Below, piece after piece: positions 25,024-34,779 of a stretch of 64,000 bases of DNA. Origin of the DNA: Elusimicrobiota bacterium (lineage in GTDB: Bacteria; Elusimicrobiota; Elusimicrobia; FEN-1173); contig JADKHR010000001.1 in assembly GCA_016721625.1 (NCBI GenBank), positions 1,240,001-1,304,000 of the forward strand, given 5' to 3'. Position 1 is the first letter of the stretch; every line of letters starts with the position of its first letter. The notes under the pieces were generated by a model. It did no database searches and was not told where the DNA came from. It saw only the letters and a program-made list of their open reading frames with translations. The translations under genes and the position numbers were made by a program.

Positions 25024-26048
25024 GTAAGTAGCTCCCTTGCCAGAATTCCCAGATCCCATAAATCATGCCCCTGATGATCAAATCGGTGACCCCGCGTCAC
25101 CATTGTGACTCCACCCCAGGCCACTGGCTTAGAAAGCCACACACATTTCGGTGAAATCTCCGCCAGCTGTTTAACCTTCAAGCTACCCGATTGGTTTAAA
25201 ATCAGCGTGGGTGTTCCGGTGCGTATCTTTTTTTCAAGATGGGTTTGCAGGTGATCGTCATTGAACCCATAACCAACGACCAGTAGACGCCCGGCCCGGT
25301 TAATGTAGTCATTGGCCAAATCACGATGCTTGTCAAAGGGCGAGTTGTATCCAGCTCGGTATTTGTTGATGCCGGGAGTGATCATGAGCCGTTCCGCGTC
25401 CAGATCTAGACTGCAACGACGTGGGGCAATTCCGGATTGGTACCAGTCAAAACTTCCATGGGGTTTCAAGACGACCGCACGGGGAAAGTGATCGAGGACG
25501 GTAGCCCGAGCTCGAGTTGTTATTCCCCGGCATGATGCCATGCAACTTCGGGCATGGTCGAAAGTCCCCGCATAGTGCCCGACAGCGGTTGTGTCCACGT
25601 GGAAGCCGGCCATCTCGCATGCCAACTCGATGAGGCGATCATAGTTGGGTGTGAGGATCGGGAGCCCATTCGAAGGGTGCAACACCTTTGATAGAAATGT
25701 CGTCAAGCGTAGCGAGCGATCCCCACGGAGCACAGCGCTCATGACTTCGCGTTCCTTTGGCATTAACAGTGCGCAAGTTCTTTGCGCAATCCAGGTCTCA
25801 AGCGTGGTCGATGGCGGTTGTTTAAGTAGCGCAGCTTCTAATCCCTCTCCCGTTTCCAACAAGCCGCTGATCTGATTCCACAGCGTCGCGTCAGCTCCTG
25901 TCAGTTCGCCCGCGCTTCTATTGAGATGCGCACCAAGCTCAGGCATCCCCGGGAACCCCTCAGCGGCAGACAACCCAGACCCAATCACCAAGCAGAGACC
26001 ATCGGTGAAGTGCCCCTGCAAGAATGCGACCAGTGAGTTGAAGTCCAT
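25020..26048 (-). CDS. SIR2-domain NAD-consuming defence protein
   Basis: The roughly 342-residue protein belongs to the SIR2_2 defence group rather than the deacetylases. The NAD-site motifs are LVIGSGLSAAEGFPGMPEL (near residue 21), TPNYDRLIELACE (catalytic Asn/Asp segment), VVLKPHGSFDW (His) and VVGYGFNDDHLQTHL. Known members deplete NAD on phage infection. A TTG 12 bases upstream of the chosen ATG is an alternative start. The gene has its own 157-base upstream gap after res, so it probably has a separate promoter, and it is coupled to herA. Confidence 0.9.
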   Translation of the reverse strand: MDFNSLVAFLQGHFTDGLCLVIGSGLSAAEGFPGMPELGAHLNRSAGELTGADATLWNQISGLLETGEGLEAALLKQPPSTTLETWIAQRTCALLMPKEREVMSAVLRGDRSLRLTTFLSKVLHPSNGLPILTPNYDRLIELACEMAGFHVDTTAVGHYAGTFDHARSCMASCRGITTRARATVLDHFPRAVVLKPHGSFDWYQSGIAPRRCSLDLDAERLMITPGINKYRAGYNSPFDKHRDLANDYINRAGRLLVVGYGFNDDHLQTHLEKKIRTGTPTLILNQSGSLKVKQLAEISPKCVWLSKPVAWGGVTMVTRGHRFDHQGHDLWDLGILARELLT

Positions 26049-26205
26049 TTTCTCGGTCAATTCCGCTACCGCCTCAAATACAGTTACTTACTAAAAAGTT
26101 TTTTACAAGACATGACAAAGCCAGCCGGATGGGGAACAATAGCGTTTGAGTGGGTCTTCCCGTGAAACGGATAATCAATCGTTTCCGCTAGCTCCCTCGG
26201 GCTTG

Positions 26206-28971
26206 TCATGCCAGAGAGGTTGTGAGGTCGGCGACAGTCGTTGGTTTTCGCGCCTCGAAGTCTGCCTGGTCAACGCGGACGTAGCGCCAGGCGGTTCCTG
26301 TTGCCTGGGAGATGCGGTCACACCATCCACCGATCGCCTCGTCCTTGGCCGCCGTCCCCTCCCACACGCGTCCCTTCGTCTCAATGATCCAGTTGACCTC
26401 TCCCGTCTTTGACTTCTGCACGACCACCCAGTCGGGGTGATAGAAGCCGATGGCTCCACTTGCTTTGAGGTAGTCCACTCGGAATTGCGTGCCGGACTCG
26501 CCTTGCTCCGTGGTCCCGAGCGCGGCGAAGCGCAGAACATCGGATGCCTTTAGGTCGAGAAACTCGGCGAAACGTCGCTCGAAGTTGTTGTATGTCGCCA
26601 CGAAATTGAAGACTGTCTTTTTCGCGACGAGCGGAGGGGGCAGGTTTCTCCGCCAGCTAAAGGGTTTGGTCTCGGATAGCTTGTAGTTCGCCCGATCAAA
26701 TTCGATCGTACGGCGGTCAATGGTCAGCTCGGCAATTTTGCGCGCGAGGTATTTGGCGATACCCTCTTGGATCTCAAGCCGCGACAGGTGAGAACGAATC
26801 GCGTCGCTCTCCAGGTCAACCTTCTTCCCGAAGCAGTGTTTGGTAACGTAATCGCGCACCGCGGGATACAATTCGGCGAAGCGGTTTGGCAGTTTCGCTC
26901 GCTCGATGACCTTATTGGTGATGGAACCGAGCAGATCCTGGGGCGGAGGAAGTTCACCGGCTCCGATATCAACCTGGCTGACTTCCGTCTCCGTGGTGGC
27001 GAATTCGAGCTTCAGTTTAACCCGATACACCTCCGCAAGATCTTCCTGCTCATACACCGGTTTAAGCAACTCGACGTTCAGTTCCGAAAGCTTGCGGATG
27101 TTGAACTCCAGGCTCGGCTTTGTGATCGGGATCGCGATGTCGTAGTCGATCCGTTCCTTCACCGGCTCAATGATGATCGGTCTCGGCGGATCGGTCTTGG
27201 TCGTCGTGACGCCGACGCCTTCGGCCTCGAGCTGGTTTCGTAGAACGTCCAGAAGGTTGCGGGTTCCCAGAACTTCAAGGGTCTGCGTTCGGTCTGGGCT
27301 AATGTGGGGCATCAGCCGCAGTCCACGCCCGATGACCTGTTCCGGCAAAATTTCGGCCTTGGCGGTAAACGGCCGTAAACCAAGCACCACGGTGACGTTC
27401 TTCACGTCCCAACCCTCGCGGAGCATCATCACGCTTACGATGGCCTTGATCTGGTTGTCCGGCTTATCAATATCCCGCACCAGTTCCCGCGCTTTTTCTA
27501 GACTAGCTTGGGTGATTTCACCGGTGGAGTCCGTATGGATCACGCTAACCTCAGATTCCTTGAAACCAAATTCCTTCGTCTTCCAGAGGTACTCACCCAG
27601 CGCGTCGGCATAGACGTTTTTCTCCGCCATTATGAAAAGCACCGGCTTGGTGTCGAGCATCTTGTAAACGCTCCAATGGTCCTTCCATCGCTGGACGGCG
27701 GCGCGTAGCCAATAGCCATATTTCTCGGCGACGTTGTCCTTGGTGATGTGGTCGGGGTCGTCTTTCGGTTGTTTGGGGTCGTCTTCCTTGGTAACGATGA
27801 TTGGCGCCTTGACGATGCGATCCTCAACCGCTTGGGCGAGCGGGTAGTCGCAGACAGTCCAGGGGAAATACATCCCGTTCTGGTCCTTGGGCGTCGCGGA
27901 AAAGTCGAGCCAGAGGCCGAGGCCCTTGGGAAGGGTCCGGTGGATCGCCAATAATGACTGGCTCCAGGAAAGGTCCTCATCGTGGACGTGGTGAGCCTCG
28001 TCGTTCAGCACCACGAGGTCCTTCATCGACTTGACCCGCTCCAGCATGGACCGCTGACTGACGGCCAAGTCTTTGACCGGCTTCTTACCCAGTAACGCAT
28101 CCACGGCATTTTGGGGAGTCCACTCCTTGTCGCGCGACTCGTAAAGCTGGTGGACGTTGGTCAGAAATAAGTTGCCCGAGGCGTCCGGCTCGGTGGCCTC
28201 GCCGCGCAAGATCACCTTAGGCTCAAATGGCTTCCATTCGGGTGGAACGAGGGGTAACTGTCTAAAAATGTTATTGCTGGCGAAGTCCTTTTCCAACCGC
28301 TGATAAACAATGACGTTCGGAGCGACGATCAAGAAGTTGGTCGAAAGCTCTGACCCAGGCACGCGTTTTTTGTGGAAGTAAGACCACACCACCGCCATGG
28401 CGATCACCCAGGTCTTGCCCGACCCAGTGGCCATCTTGAAAGCAAAGCGGCGAAGGTCTTCCGGCGGGAGGTCTTGCACGCCTTCAGAGTCAAGTTCGGG
28501 CACGTAGCGGCGAATCTGGCGTTTGCCGTCCATTGTCGTCTGGAAAACAATGTTGTCGGAGAAAAGATCCTTTTTGAATTTTGTGGCGTGGGACAGGATC
28601 AACTTCTGTGCGTCGCGCTCACCGGCAATTTCAACCAACCAGACCAGTGTTTCGATCGCTTCGCGCTGGCAGAAGTAATATCGGAAGGGGACCGGGAAGT
28701 TCGCCACTTCGTGGTCTTCGTCAAACCAATATTCAAAAAGCCGCCGAGTCACGTCCGACGCACCGGGGTAACCCTGCTCCCGCCACGCGTCCACCGCTGT
28801 GCGAATTTTCGGCACCAGCAGGAGTTGGCTCGGTCGCCGTCCTGAAGTGTCTTCCCTCCATCCCGTCGGCGCAACGGGGTCTTTCTGGAGGAAAGATGTC
28901 GGCTTTTCCCACGGACGGCGGCCGGAAATCTCCGGCAGTTCCTTGTCGTAAGCGACGACGGCCCTGGGCAT
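26206..28971 (-). CDS. res: Type III restriction enzyme Res subunit
   Basis: This 921-residue SF2 translocase-nuclease has Walker A FKMATGSGKTWVIAM (near residue 205), a DEAH box in LVVLNDEAHHVHDED, and the motif III region WLDFSATPKDQ. Motif VI is ILPEQVIGRGLRLM. The C-terminal PD-(D/E)XK site is in YHPDWVVVQ ... WIIETKGRVWEGT. With Mod it would form a Mod2Res1-2 complex that cuts about 25 bp from one of two inverted unmethylated sites. All catalytic motifs look intact. It follows mod after two bases and is the last gene of the four-gene operon. Confidence 0.95.
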   Translation of the reverse strand: MPRAVVAYDKELPEISGRRPWEKPTSFLQKDPVAPTGWREDTSGRRPSQLLLVPKIRTAVDAWREQGYPGASDVTRRLFEYWFDEDHEVANFPVPFRYYFCQREAIETLVWLVEIAGERDAQKLILSHATKFKKDLFSDNIVFQTTMDGKRQIRRYVPELDSEGVQDLPPEDLRRFAFKMATGSGKTWVIAMAVVWSYFHKKRVPGSELSTNFLIVAPNVIVYQRLEKDFASNNIFRQLPLVPPEWKPFEPKVILRGEATEPDASGNLFLTNVHQLYESRDKEWTPQNAVDALLGKKPVKDLAVSQRSMLERVKSMKDLVVLNDEAHHVHDEDLSWSQSLLAIHRTLPKGLGLWLDFSATPKDQNGMYFPWTVCDYPLAQAVEDRIVKAPIIVTKEDDPKQPKDDPDHITKDNVAEKYGYWLRAAVQRWKDHWSVYKMLDTKPVLFIMAEKNVYADALGEYLWKTKEFGFKESEVSVIHTDSTGEITQASLEKARELVRDIDKPDNQIKAIVSVMMLREGWDVKNVTVVLGLRPFTAKAEILPEQVIGRGLRLMPHISPDRTQTLEVLGTRNLLDVLRNQLEAEGVGVTTTKTDPPRPIIIEPVKERIDYDIAIPITKPSLEFNIRKLSELNVELLKPVYEQEDLAEVYRVKLKLEFATTETEVSQVDIGAGELPPPQDLLGSITNKVIERAKLPNRFAELYPAVRDYVTKHCFGKKVDLESDAIRSHLSRLEIQEGIAKYLARKIAELTIDRRTIEFDRANYKLSETKPFSWRRNLPPPLVAKKTVFNFVATYNNFERRFAEFLDLKASDVLRFAALGTTEQGESGTQFRVDYLKASGAIGFYHPDWVVVQKSKTGEVNWIIETKGRVWEGTAAKDEAIGGWCDRISQATGTAWRYVRVDQADFEARKPTTVADLTTSLA

Positions 28972-28973
28972 GG

Positions 28974-30824
28974 CTATTTCACTTCCACGTCGAAAGCCTG
29001 AGAAGTGTCGTTTCCGAAAATATCGATCACCTTAACCAAGATGCGGTATTTACCTGGTTTCTCGTAATTGTGCGGATCGCAGGCGAGTGGGAGCGAGCGC
29101 TCCTTTCGGGTTCGGTAGGCGACCCAGCCTTGCATGAAGGTGTCGTTCTGAAAGTCCCAGTCCACTGACCAATAGTCAATAAAGTCCGACCACTTTTTGA
29201 CCTTGCTTCGCACTTCTTCTGGGATCAGATCGGTGTTGGGGATGACAAAGTCCTTGAGTTCGACCTGCGCCGTCAGTTTCTTGGGTTTCTTAATCTCGGC
29301 TTCGAGGTAAGCCAGCTCAAAGAATCGCACGTCACCCTTCGCGGCGGCCTGCTGTTCCATGACCTCGCGGGGGATTTGCAAGAGCAGGAGTTTCACACCC
29401 TTCTTCTTGGAGGCCTCGACCATCAGGTCGTAGAGCCCCATCTCCCATTCCCAGCCGAGGACGTGAAGTTCGCTCTGTTTGAGCTTTGCGCATTCGTCCA
29501 CGGCCGCGTCTATTTCGGAGATCGTTACCGGTGCGTCCACTGCGCCGATGTGGATCATGGCCTTGCCCTTCTTGCCGTGCAGATGGGCCATGCCAGCCAC
29601 CGGCCGGGCACTGTAAAGCTTGAGGATGAAAGCGAGATATTCGAAGAGCGCCTGTTCCGTCAGCGGCTTCTCCTTGGTGTTGCCAAAAGTCACGCCCTGC
29701 CAGTATTGACGTTCGTATTTGCCGAGGTTGAGAACCTCAAACGGTTTACAGTTCTCGATGCCAAGGAGACGCTTACGAGAGACGTGGGTTCCCCAACGCC
29801 CTAAATCGCACCCAATCCAACGGCGGCCAAGCCTTTCGGCAACGGCAAGCGTGGTGCCGGAGCCGCAGAAAAAGTCGGCTACGACCTGCCCCTCTTTTGA
29901 CGCAGCTTTAACGATACGATCAAGAAGAGGCCACGGTTTCTCGGTCGCGTAGCCCGTTCGCATTACTCCATCGACAGGAGAACGTGCCGCGATCGCCATT
30001 TCCCACCAGTCTTCTGGGACTTTCCCCTTCTCCGCCAAATCATAGGTATCCGCAACGAATCCGGATCCTTTCAGTCCCTTCTTGAAGTTGTCTAAAGTCT
30101 TTTCGTGATGGGCAACGCGCACTTCATTCGCATTAAAACACCACTTAGCAGACTTGGCGTACCAAAATATGGTGTCATGCTTCCGGTTGAACTGGCGCAT
30201 TCCAGGAGAACCAGGTCCGGTGTAGCACCAGGCTATCTCGTTCACCATCCGATCGCGCCCAAATACATCATCGCAGATACTCTTCAGATAGTGTCCGATG
30301 TGCCAATCGCAGTGAAGGAAAAGCGAACCGTCGTTCGTAAGTAGATCCCGCATCAGCACAAGACGCTGGGACATCATGCTGAGAAAGGACGAGTCACCCC
30401 GCCCCCAAGTATCTCGGTAAGCCTTCTCCTCAATGGCAGACTGCTCCTTCTCAACCTCAATACCTTTTTCCCCAATTTCTGCCATGAATGAAAAATCAGC
30501 CCCCGTCGCAAACGGCGGATCGATATAAATAAGGTCGATTTTTCCTGCGAACTTTTCCAGCAGTGACCCCATCACCAGCAGATTTTCCCCCCAAATCAGT
30601 TTGTTCCGCCATCCCGCCTCAAATGTGTCTCCCTCCTTGCCTTGATAGAAGTCGAAAAGAGAGGGCGTGTTGGTCTTCTTCGCTTCGCGCGTGGCGCGGC
30701 TCTCGTTGACGGTCTCAATGACCTGGAAGGGCAGGCTCACACGGGGCACTTCCTTGAGCGTGCCGTCTTCATTGTATTTGCCGGGCCAAACTAGCTCGGT
30801 CTTTGTGATCTCAATTTTCGCCAT
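28974..30824 (-). CDS. mod: Type III DNA-adenine methyltransferase Mod
   Basis: This 616-residue N6-adenine methyltransferase is of beta order: catalytic DPPF in LIYIDPPFATGADFS (near residue 100) comes before the SAM motif VVADFFCGSGTTLAVAE (near 310). The target-recognition region lies between and after, and fixes the recognition site, which cannot be read here. The C-terminal 150 residues show a long helical region before VKVIDIFGNDTSQAF. GAGG precedes the ATG. Gaps of 8 and 2 bases to the neighbours place it in one operon with the helicase and res. Confidence 0.95.
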   Translation of the reverse strand: MAKIEITKTELVWPGKYNEDGTLKEVPRVSLPFQVIETVNESRATREAKKTNTPSLFDFYQGKEGDTFEAGWRNKLIWGENLLVMGSLLEKFAGKIDLIYIDPPFATGADFSFMAEIGEKGIEVEKEQSAIEEKAYRDTWGRGDSSFLSMMSQRLVLMRDLLTNDGSLFLHCDWHIGHYLKSICDDVFGRDRMVNEIAWCYTGPGSPGMRQFNRKHDTIFWYAKSAKWCFNANEVRVAHHEKTLDNFKKGLKGSGFVADTYDLAEKGKVPEDWWEMAIAARSPVDGVMRTGYATEKPWPLLDRIVKAASKEGQVVADFFCGSGTTLAVAERLGRRWIGCDLGRWGTHVSRKRLLGIENCKPFEVLNLGKYERQYWQGVTFGNTKEKPLTEQALFEYLAFILKLYSARPVAGMAHLHGKKGKAMIHIGAVDAPVTISEIDAAVDECAKLKQSELHVLGWEWEMGLYDLMVEASKKKGVKLLLLQIPREVMEQQAAAKGDVRFFELAYLEAEIKKPKKLTAQVELKDFVIPNTDLIPEEVRSKVKKWSDFIDYWSVDWDFQNDTFMQGWVAYRTRKERSLPLACDPHNYEKPGKYRILVKVIDIFGNDTSQAFDVEVK

Positions 30825-30832
30825 GTTTTTCC

Positions 30833-33688
30833 TCAGTCCTTCATCGTAATAATTCCATCAGATCGGCACAGGCCGCGCAGATCGCACTCTTTGCAGATGG
30901 CCGCTTCGGGCGGTTGTGTCACCCGGAACTCCTCGGCCTGGATCCGCGCCACCACTTGGTCGAAGTAGCGGCCGGCCTCGTCGATTCTTTCGGGGCGGTA
31001 TGGGAAGGCCATGAGCGCCTGGGCTTTCTGTTCTTCCGCCGTCCAGTATAGCAACAACCGGTCCACACGTTTGTTGTATCGCCGCTCCAGAATGTGAGCG
31101 TAGGTGCAGAGCTGGCGTTCGTAGGCCTCCAGCAGTGCGGGGCTGTCGGTGGGGCGCGGAGAGGTTTTGAAATCCAGCAGTTCCAACCTGCCGTCACCGC
31201 CGAGCAGGAGGTCCACTTTTCCCGAGAGGATATAGCCGTCTTTTTCCAACGAGACGGCAACTTCGGTCTGAATGACCCGCCGCATCTCCTCCCGGTTCTG
31301 GCGGAAATAGTTCATAACTTGGCGCAAGGCTGACACTCGGGCGGCGTCGCCGATGGGCCGCACGTCGCTCATGCAGAGGAAGCGGAAGGTGCGGTCGAAC
31401 AGTTCCCGGATGCGTGACTCGTCCAGCGTTTCGAGTTTACCATCGAGACTAATGCGGTGGATTTCTTCGATGGTCTGGTGCACCAGCAAGCCGAAGAAAA
31501 TGACAGCCGACCGGGACGGCGTGAAGTCATACTCGCGGAAGAATTGATATTGGCGGGGGCAGGTCTCGTAAATCTTGAGATCGCCGGTAAAGCTGTAACT
31601 CTTCTTGACTGGCATCCTTTCACGCAATGCGAAACGCTGGGCCGCCAATATCTCCTTCTCCACATAGGGCCACTGCGGAAGCCCTTGCCATATGGGCGCG
31701 AAATGGCTCTTTGGGGGGGCGTGGGCAGTGAGGACGAGGACCTTCTGTGGCCGCGAGAAGGCGACGTAGTGCAGGCGCATCCGGTCAAAAAGGGTGATCC
31801 GGTTCTCGGGCTCGAAGCGCGGCCGATGATAGTAGGGACCAAGGTCGCGGTCGATTTGTTTCTGGCTTGATATCTGGGCGCTGAGGCTCCCCACAACGAC
31901 GACCGGGAATTCCAGCCCCTTCGCCTGATGGATGGTCATTACCTGGACGTGGCCCTTGGGGAAAGGCCGGTCAGGGTCTTCGTATTCGTTTATGCCACCG
32001 TCGTGAAGTAGCCGCAGGAAGCTGTTGAAGAAATGAAAGCGCAGAAACTCGCGGTTTTGGTGAGTGACGACGGTATAGTGGTAATAGCTCTGGAAGACGT
32101 TCAGGAGTTGGGAAAAATGCGCGAGGTTTCGCGCGGCGTTCTCGTTCTTGACCTCCTTGGCGAAAGGCGCCAGGGCGAGCAAGCGGTAGAAGTAGTCGGC
32201 CGGGCGAAAGTCCAGGGACTCGCCCTCACCGAGGGCCGCGATCCCCCCGACCCAGTTTTGCAGTGAATGCGCCAGCGGATGCGGGGCTATGTAAGCTTTC
32301 GCCAATTCGACGATCCCTTCGTCCACGTAGATCGCAAGTTCCGCAACGGCGCCTGCCACCGGACCCCGCCCGTCGCCGTGCCAGCCTAATATAATGGCGT
32401 AACAGGCGACCAGGAGGCGGATCTCTTCATTCTCGAAGAAGGCGCGGGACCGGGGGCAGAAGGTGGGGATACCGCGCGCCGCAAGTGCGGCGAGGTAAGA
32501 GCCGCTGTGGTCTTCCCTCACGCTGTGCAGGAGCAGGGCCACTTGGCTGTAGTCCTCGATGACCGCACTGCGCTTAAGGAACTCAACAAGCTCCGCGAAA
32601 CGCTCGGCCTCGTCGCGTGGGTCGCGACCCCAGATGCTGATGACCGCCGGATAGTCCGGATGCCCGCCGTTCGGATCGGCCTCGATGGTCTTGGCGAAAC
32701 GAAACGGCACGCCGCCCGGGTTGGACCAGTCGGCGGAAGCCATCCAACGATCATAACGCTGGACTATGGCGCGGTGGGAGCGGTAGTTCGTGGTGAGCCG
32801 AACGACAGGACACTTTGGGAAGCGGCTGGGAAACTCAAGAATATTGCGAACTGTGGCACCACGAAACCGGTACAGACTCTGGTCCTCATCACCCACGACG
32901 CAGAGGTTACCGGTCGGCTCAGTGAGCTTAAGCAGGAGTTGCTCTTGGACGTAGTTCGTGTCCTGATACTCATCCACCATCACATAACGGATTTCTCTGG
33001 CGATCGCGGCGCTGTGCTCAGGGTGTAGGAGAAGATTGTGGACGATGTTCTGTAGATGGGCGAAGTCAATGCGGTTGTTGGCAAAGAGGGTGGATTCGTA
33101 GGCGCGGTAAGCGCGGGCGAGGTTTTGGGTGAATATATCGGGCGAGGCAGATAGCCTGGAGGGATCGACCAGTTCTTCAGTAATCTTATCGAAGTATCCA
33201 CGTGCCCCCTCAATTGCGGTCCAGCGGGTCCTCCACTTTCCGAGGTAGAGGTCATTTACTTCGGGGCCAATGATCTCGTCAAAATGCTCAAAAATAAAGA
33301 GGAGTTGGGTCAGATCATCCAGCGTCTCATAGCTGTTGCCAAGATCGGTCCGGTGACGGTGCCGAGTAAGCAGTTGGTTGCATAGCCCGTGGATGGTCGA
33401 AACTCGTAGCTCCGATAAATCTCCCCGATAGCCGACTTTTTGGGCGGCGGCGGAGAGGCGGTCGCGCATTTCAAATGCGGCCTTCTCCGTGAAAGTGCAG
33501 AGCACCATCTCCTTCGCCGTGGCTCTCCCAAGGAGGAGCAGGTTGAGCGTGCGCAACACGATGCTGTAGGTCTTGCCCGATCCGGGGCCGGCCACGGCGA
33601 GAAGCGGGCCGCCCACGTGCCCGACGACCTCGCGTTGCGCCTCGTTTAGGTCCGGGTAGTGTTCAAGGATGGCGGGGGCTATGGTCAC
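30833..33688 (-). CDS. UvrD-like helicase fused to a Cas4/AddB-type nuclease domain
   Basis: This 951-residue SF1A helicase has Walker A LLAVAGPGSGKTYSIVL, motif II VMVDEYQDTNYVQEQLLL, motif III GDEDQSLYRFRGA, and motif V VMTIHQAKGLEFPVVVVG. The last 260 residues hold a RecB-family nuclease (ETCPRQYQFF ... GRLELLDFKTSPR) and a terminal CKECDLRGLC. Together with the earlier Cys this is the 4Fe-4S pattern of AddB/Cas4 nucleases. It may process DNA ends, either for repair or on cut phage DNA. The GTG start overlaps the radC stop (GTGA). It is not part of standard type III R-M loci. Confidence 0.92.
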   Translation of the reverse strand: MTIAPAILEHYPDLNEAQREVVGHVGGPLLAVAGPGSGKTYSIVLRTLNLLLLGRATAKEMVLCTFTEKAAFEMRDRLSAAAQKVGYRGDLSELRVSTIHGLCNQLLTRHRHRTDLGNSYETLDDLTQLLFIFEHFDEIIGPEVNDLYLGKWRTRWTAIEGARGYFDKITEELVDPSRLSASPDIFTQNLARAYRAYESTLFANNRIDFAHLQNIVHNLLLHPEHSAAIAREIRYVMVDEYQDTNYVQEQLLLKLTEPTGNLCVVGDEDQSLYRFRGATVRNILEFPSRFPKCPVVRLTTNYRSHRAIVQRYDRWMASADWSNPGGVPFRFAKTIEADPNGGHPDYPAVISIWGRDPRDEAERFAELVEFLKRSAVIEDYSQVALLLHSVREDHSGSYLAALAARGIPTFCPRSRAFFENEEIRLLVACYAIILGWHGDGRGPVAGAVAELAIYVDEGIVELAKAYIAPHPLAHSLQNWVGGIAALGEGESLDFRPADYFYRLLALAPFAKEVKNENAARNLAHFSQLLNVFQSYYHYTVVTHQNREFLRFHFFNSFLRLLHDGGINEYEDPDRPFPKGHVQVMTIHQAKGLEFPVVVVGSLSAQISSQKQIDRDLGPYYHRPRFEPENRITLFDRMRLHYVAFSRPQKVLVLTAHAPPKSHFAPIWQGLPQWPYVEKEILAAQRFALRERMPVKKSYSFTGDLKIYETCPRQYQFFREYDFTPSRSAVIFFGLLVHQTIEEIHRISLDGKLETLDESRIRELFDRTFRFLCMSDVRPIGDAARVSALRQVMNYFRQNREEMRRVIQTEVAVSLEKDGYILSGKVDLLLGGDGRLELLDFKTSPRPTDSPALLEAYERQLCTYAHILERRYNKRVDRLLLYWTAEEQKAQALMAFPYRPERIDEAGRYFDQVVARIQAEEFRVTQPPEAAICKECDLRGLCRSDGIITMKD

Positions 33689-34368
33689 AGGAGGCCGGCT
33701 TTCCGAAAGCTAAACACCTCGTCAGCGGAGACGATCAGATGATCGAGGATCTTGATATTCACGGTCTCCGCCGCAAGCACGAGCGCGCGCGTAAGAGTCT
33801 TGTCCTGTTCGCTTGGCTTGACCTGGCCGTTTGGGTGATTGTGGGCGAGGACCAGAGCAGAGGCTCCGCGTTTGAGCGCAGACTCGATGACTCGGCGCGG
33901 GTAAACGGTCGCTCGGTCAATTGTTCCTTCTTCCAACCGGTCCACCCCGTCTCGGAGCAGGCGGTGGCCGCTGTCAAGATATGCCACCTCGAAAACTTCA
34001 TTGGGAAGCGCCCCGATTCGCACCCGCCAGAAAGCCAAAAGCCGGTCCGGGTCGGCCAGAGACTCTGTTCCTTCGGCCGACTGTTGGAGGTAAAGCGTGG
34101 CGGCGGCGCGGATGAAATGGAGCGCCACCGGCGCAACCGACCCAATCCCACTGATCTTTTGCAAATCATCAAGCGGCGCATCTAGGATGCCCCTGAGATT
34201 GCCAAAGCGGGAAATTAATGTTTTGGCTAGTTCTTTTACATCTGAACGTGGGATGGCAAGGGTGAGGAGTAATTCGACGACCTCGTGACTGTTGAAGCCA
34301 TTAAATCCGGTTTGGAGGAACCGTTCACGGAGCCTTTTTCGATGGCCGAGGTAGTGCGGGCCAGTCAT
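33685..34368 (-). CDS. radC: RadC-like JAB1/MPN+ protein
   Basis: The roughly 227-residue protein has a helix-hairpin-helix N-terminal half (GPHYLGHRKRLRERFLQTG, then LQKISGIGSVAPVALHF). The RadC JAB domain follows, with metal motif ALVLAHNHPNGQVKPSEQD. RadC proteins are common in mobile DNA and defence islands; their biochemical role is unresolved (metalloprotease-like or nuclease-like). It is the first gene of the operon and is coupled to the helicase. The ATG at 34368 fits the family N-terminus; the frame is open to 34404. The 143 bases upstream are AT-rich and probably hold the operon promoter. Confidence 0.92.
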   Translation of the reverse strand: MTGPHYLGHRKRLRERFLQTGFNGFNSHEVVELLLTLAIPRSDVKELAKTLISRFGNLRGILDAPLDDLQKISGIGSVAPVALHFIRAAATLYLQQSAEGTESLADPDRLLAFWRVRIGALPNEVFEVAYLDSGHRLLRDGVDRLEEGTIDRATVYPRRVIESALKRGASALVLAHNHPNGQVKPSEQDKTLTRALVLAAETVNIKILDHLIVSADEVFSFRKAGLL

Positions 34369-34511
34369 AAAAAACAATCCCATACAGGAGATCGCTGTAA
34401 GCAAATAAATAAATGACCGACTCTCACGTCCGCGTCGTTTTTGGTCATAACGCGCTTATTTTGAAACCGTGGAAAAATGCGCTGCCCCTGATTGAAGGAA
34501 TAAAAAGGTTG

Positions 34512-34745
34512 TCAATATTCTTCCCAAGTCCAATCCAAGTGTTTTGTTCCGTCGTTGATTCGCCCGAGAATCTCAGTCCGCCGGTCTTTTGCCCAATTTG
34601 GCATTTCATTCTTCCACTTTTCAGGCGAGGGTAAATAAATCACCGACGGGCTGTGCGCAAGTGGTTCAACGCCCAGCTCAAGCTTGTTAGCTCCTTCCAT
34701 GTATCGAATATACTTAAAACTAATATGGATACCATATGCTTCCAA
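34512..34745 (-). CDS. Small hypothetical protein, second immunity candidate
   Basis: The 77-residue acidic protein is unrecognised. Landmarks are YGIHISFKYIRYMEGANK, SVIYLPSPEKW and PNWAKDRRTEILGRI ... HLDWTWEEY. The frame is open for 14 codons before the chosen TTG and reads sensibly there (GETWILEAYG), but has no ATG or GTG; AAAGGAG lies 11 bases before the TTG. It follows the first immunity candidate and the toxin-like gene on the same strand in AT-rich DNA. That order and the small acidic character suggest an immunity protein. Confidence 0.6.
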   Translation of the reverse strand: MEAYGIHISFKYIRYMEGANKLELGVEPLAHSPSVIYLPSPEKWKNEMPNWAKDRRTEILGRINDGTKHLDWTWEEY

Positions 34746-34779
34746 AATCCATGTTTCTCCTTTAGTTAGGTTCCAAAAT

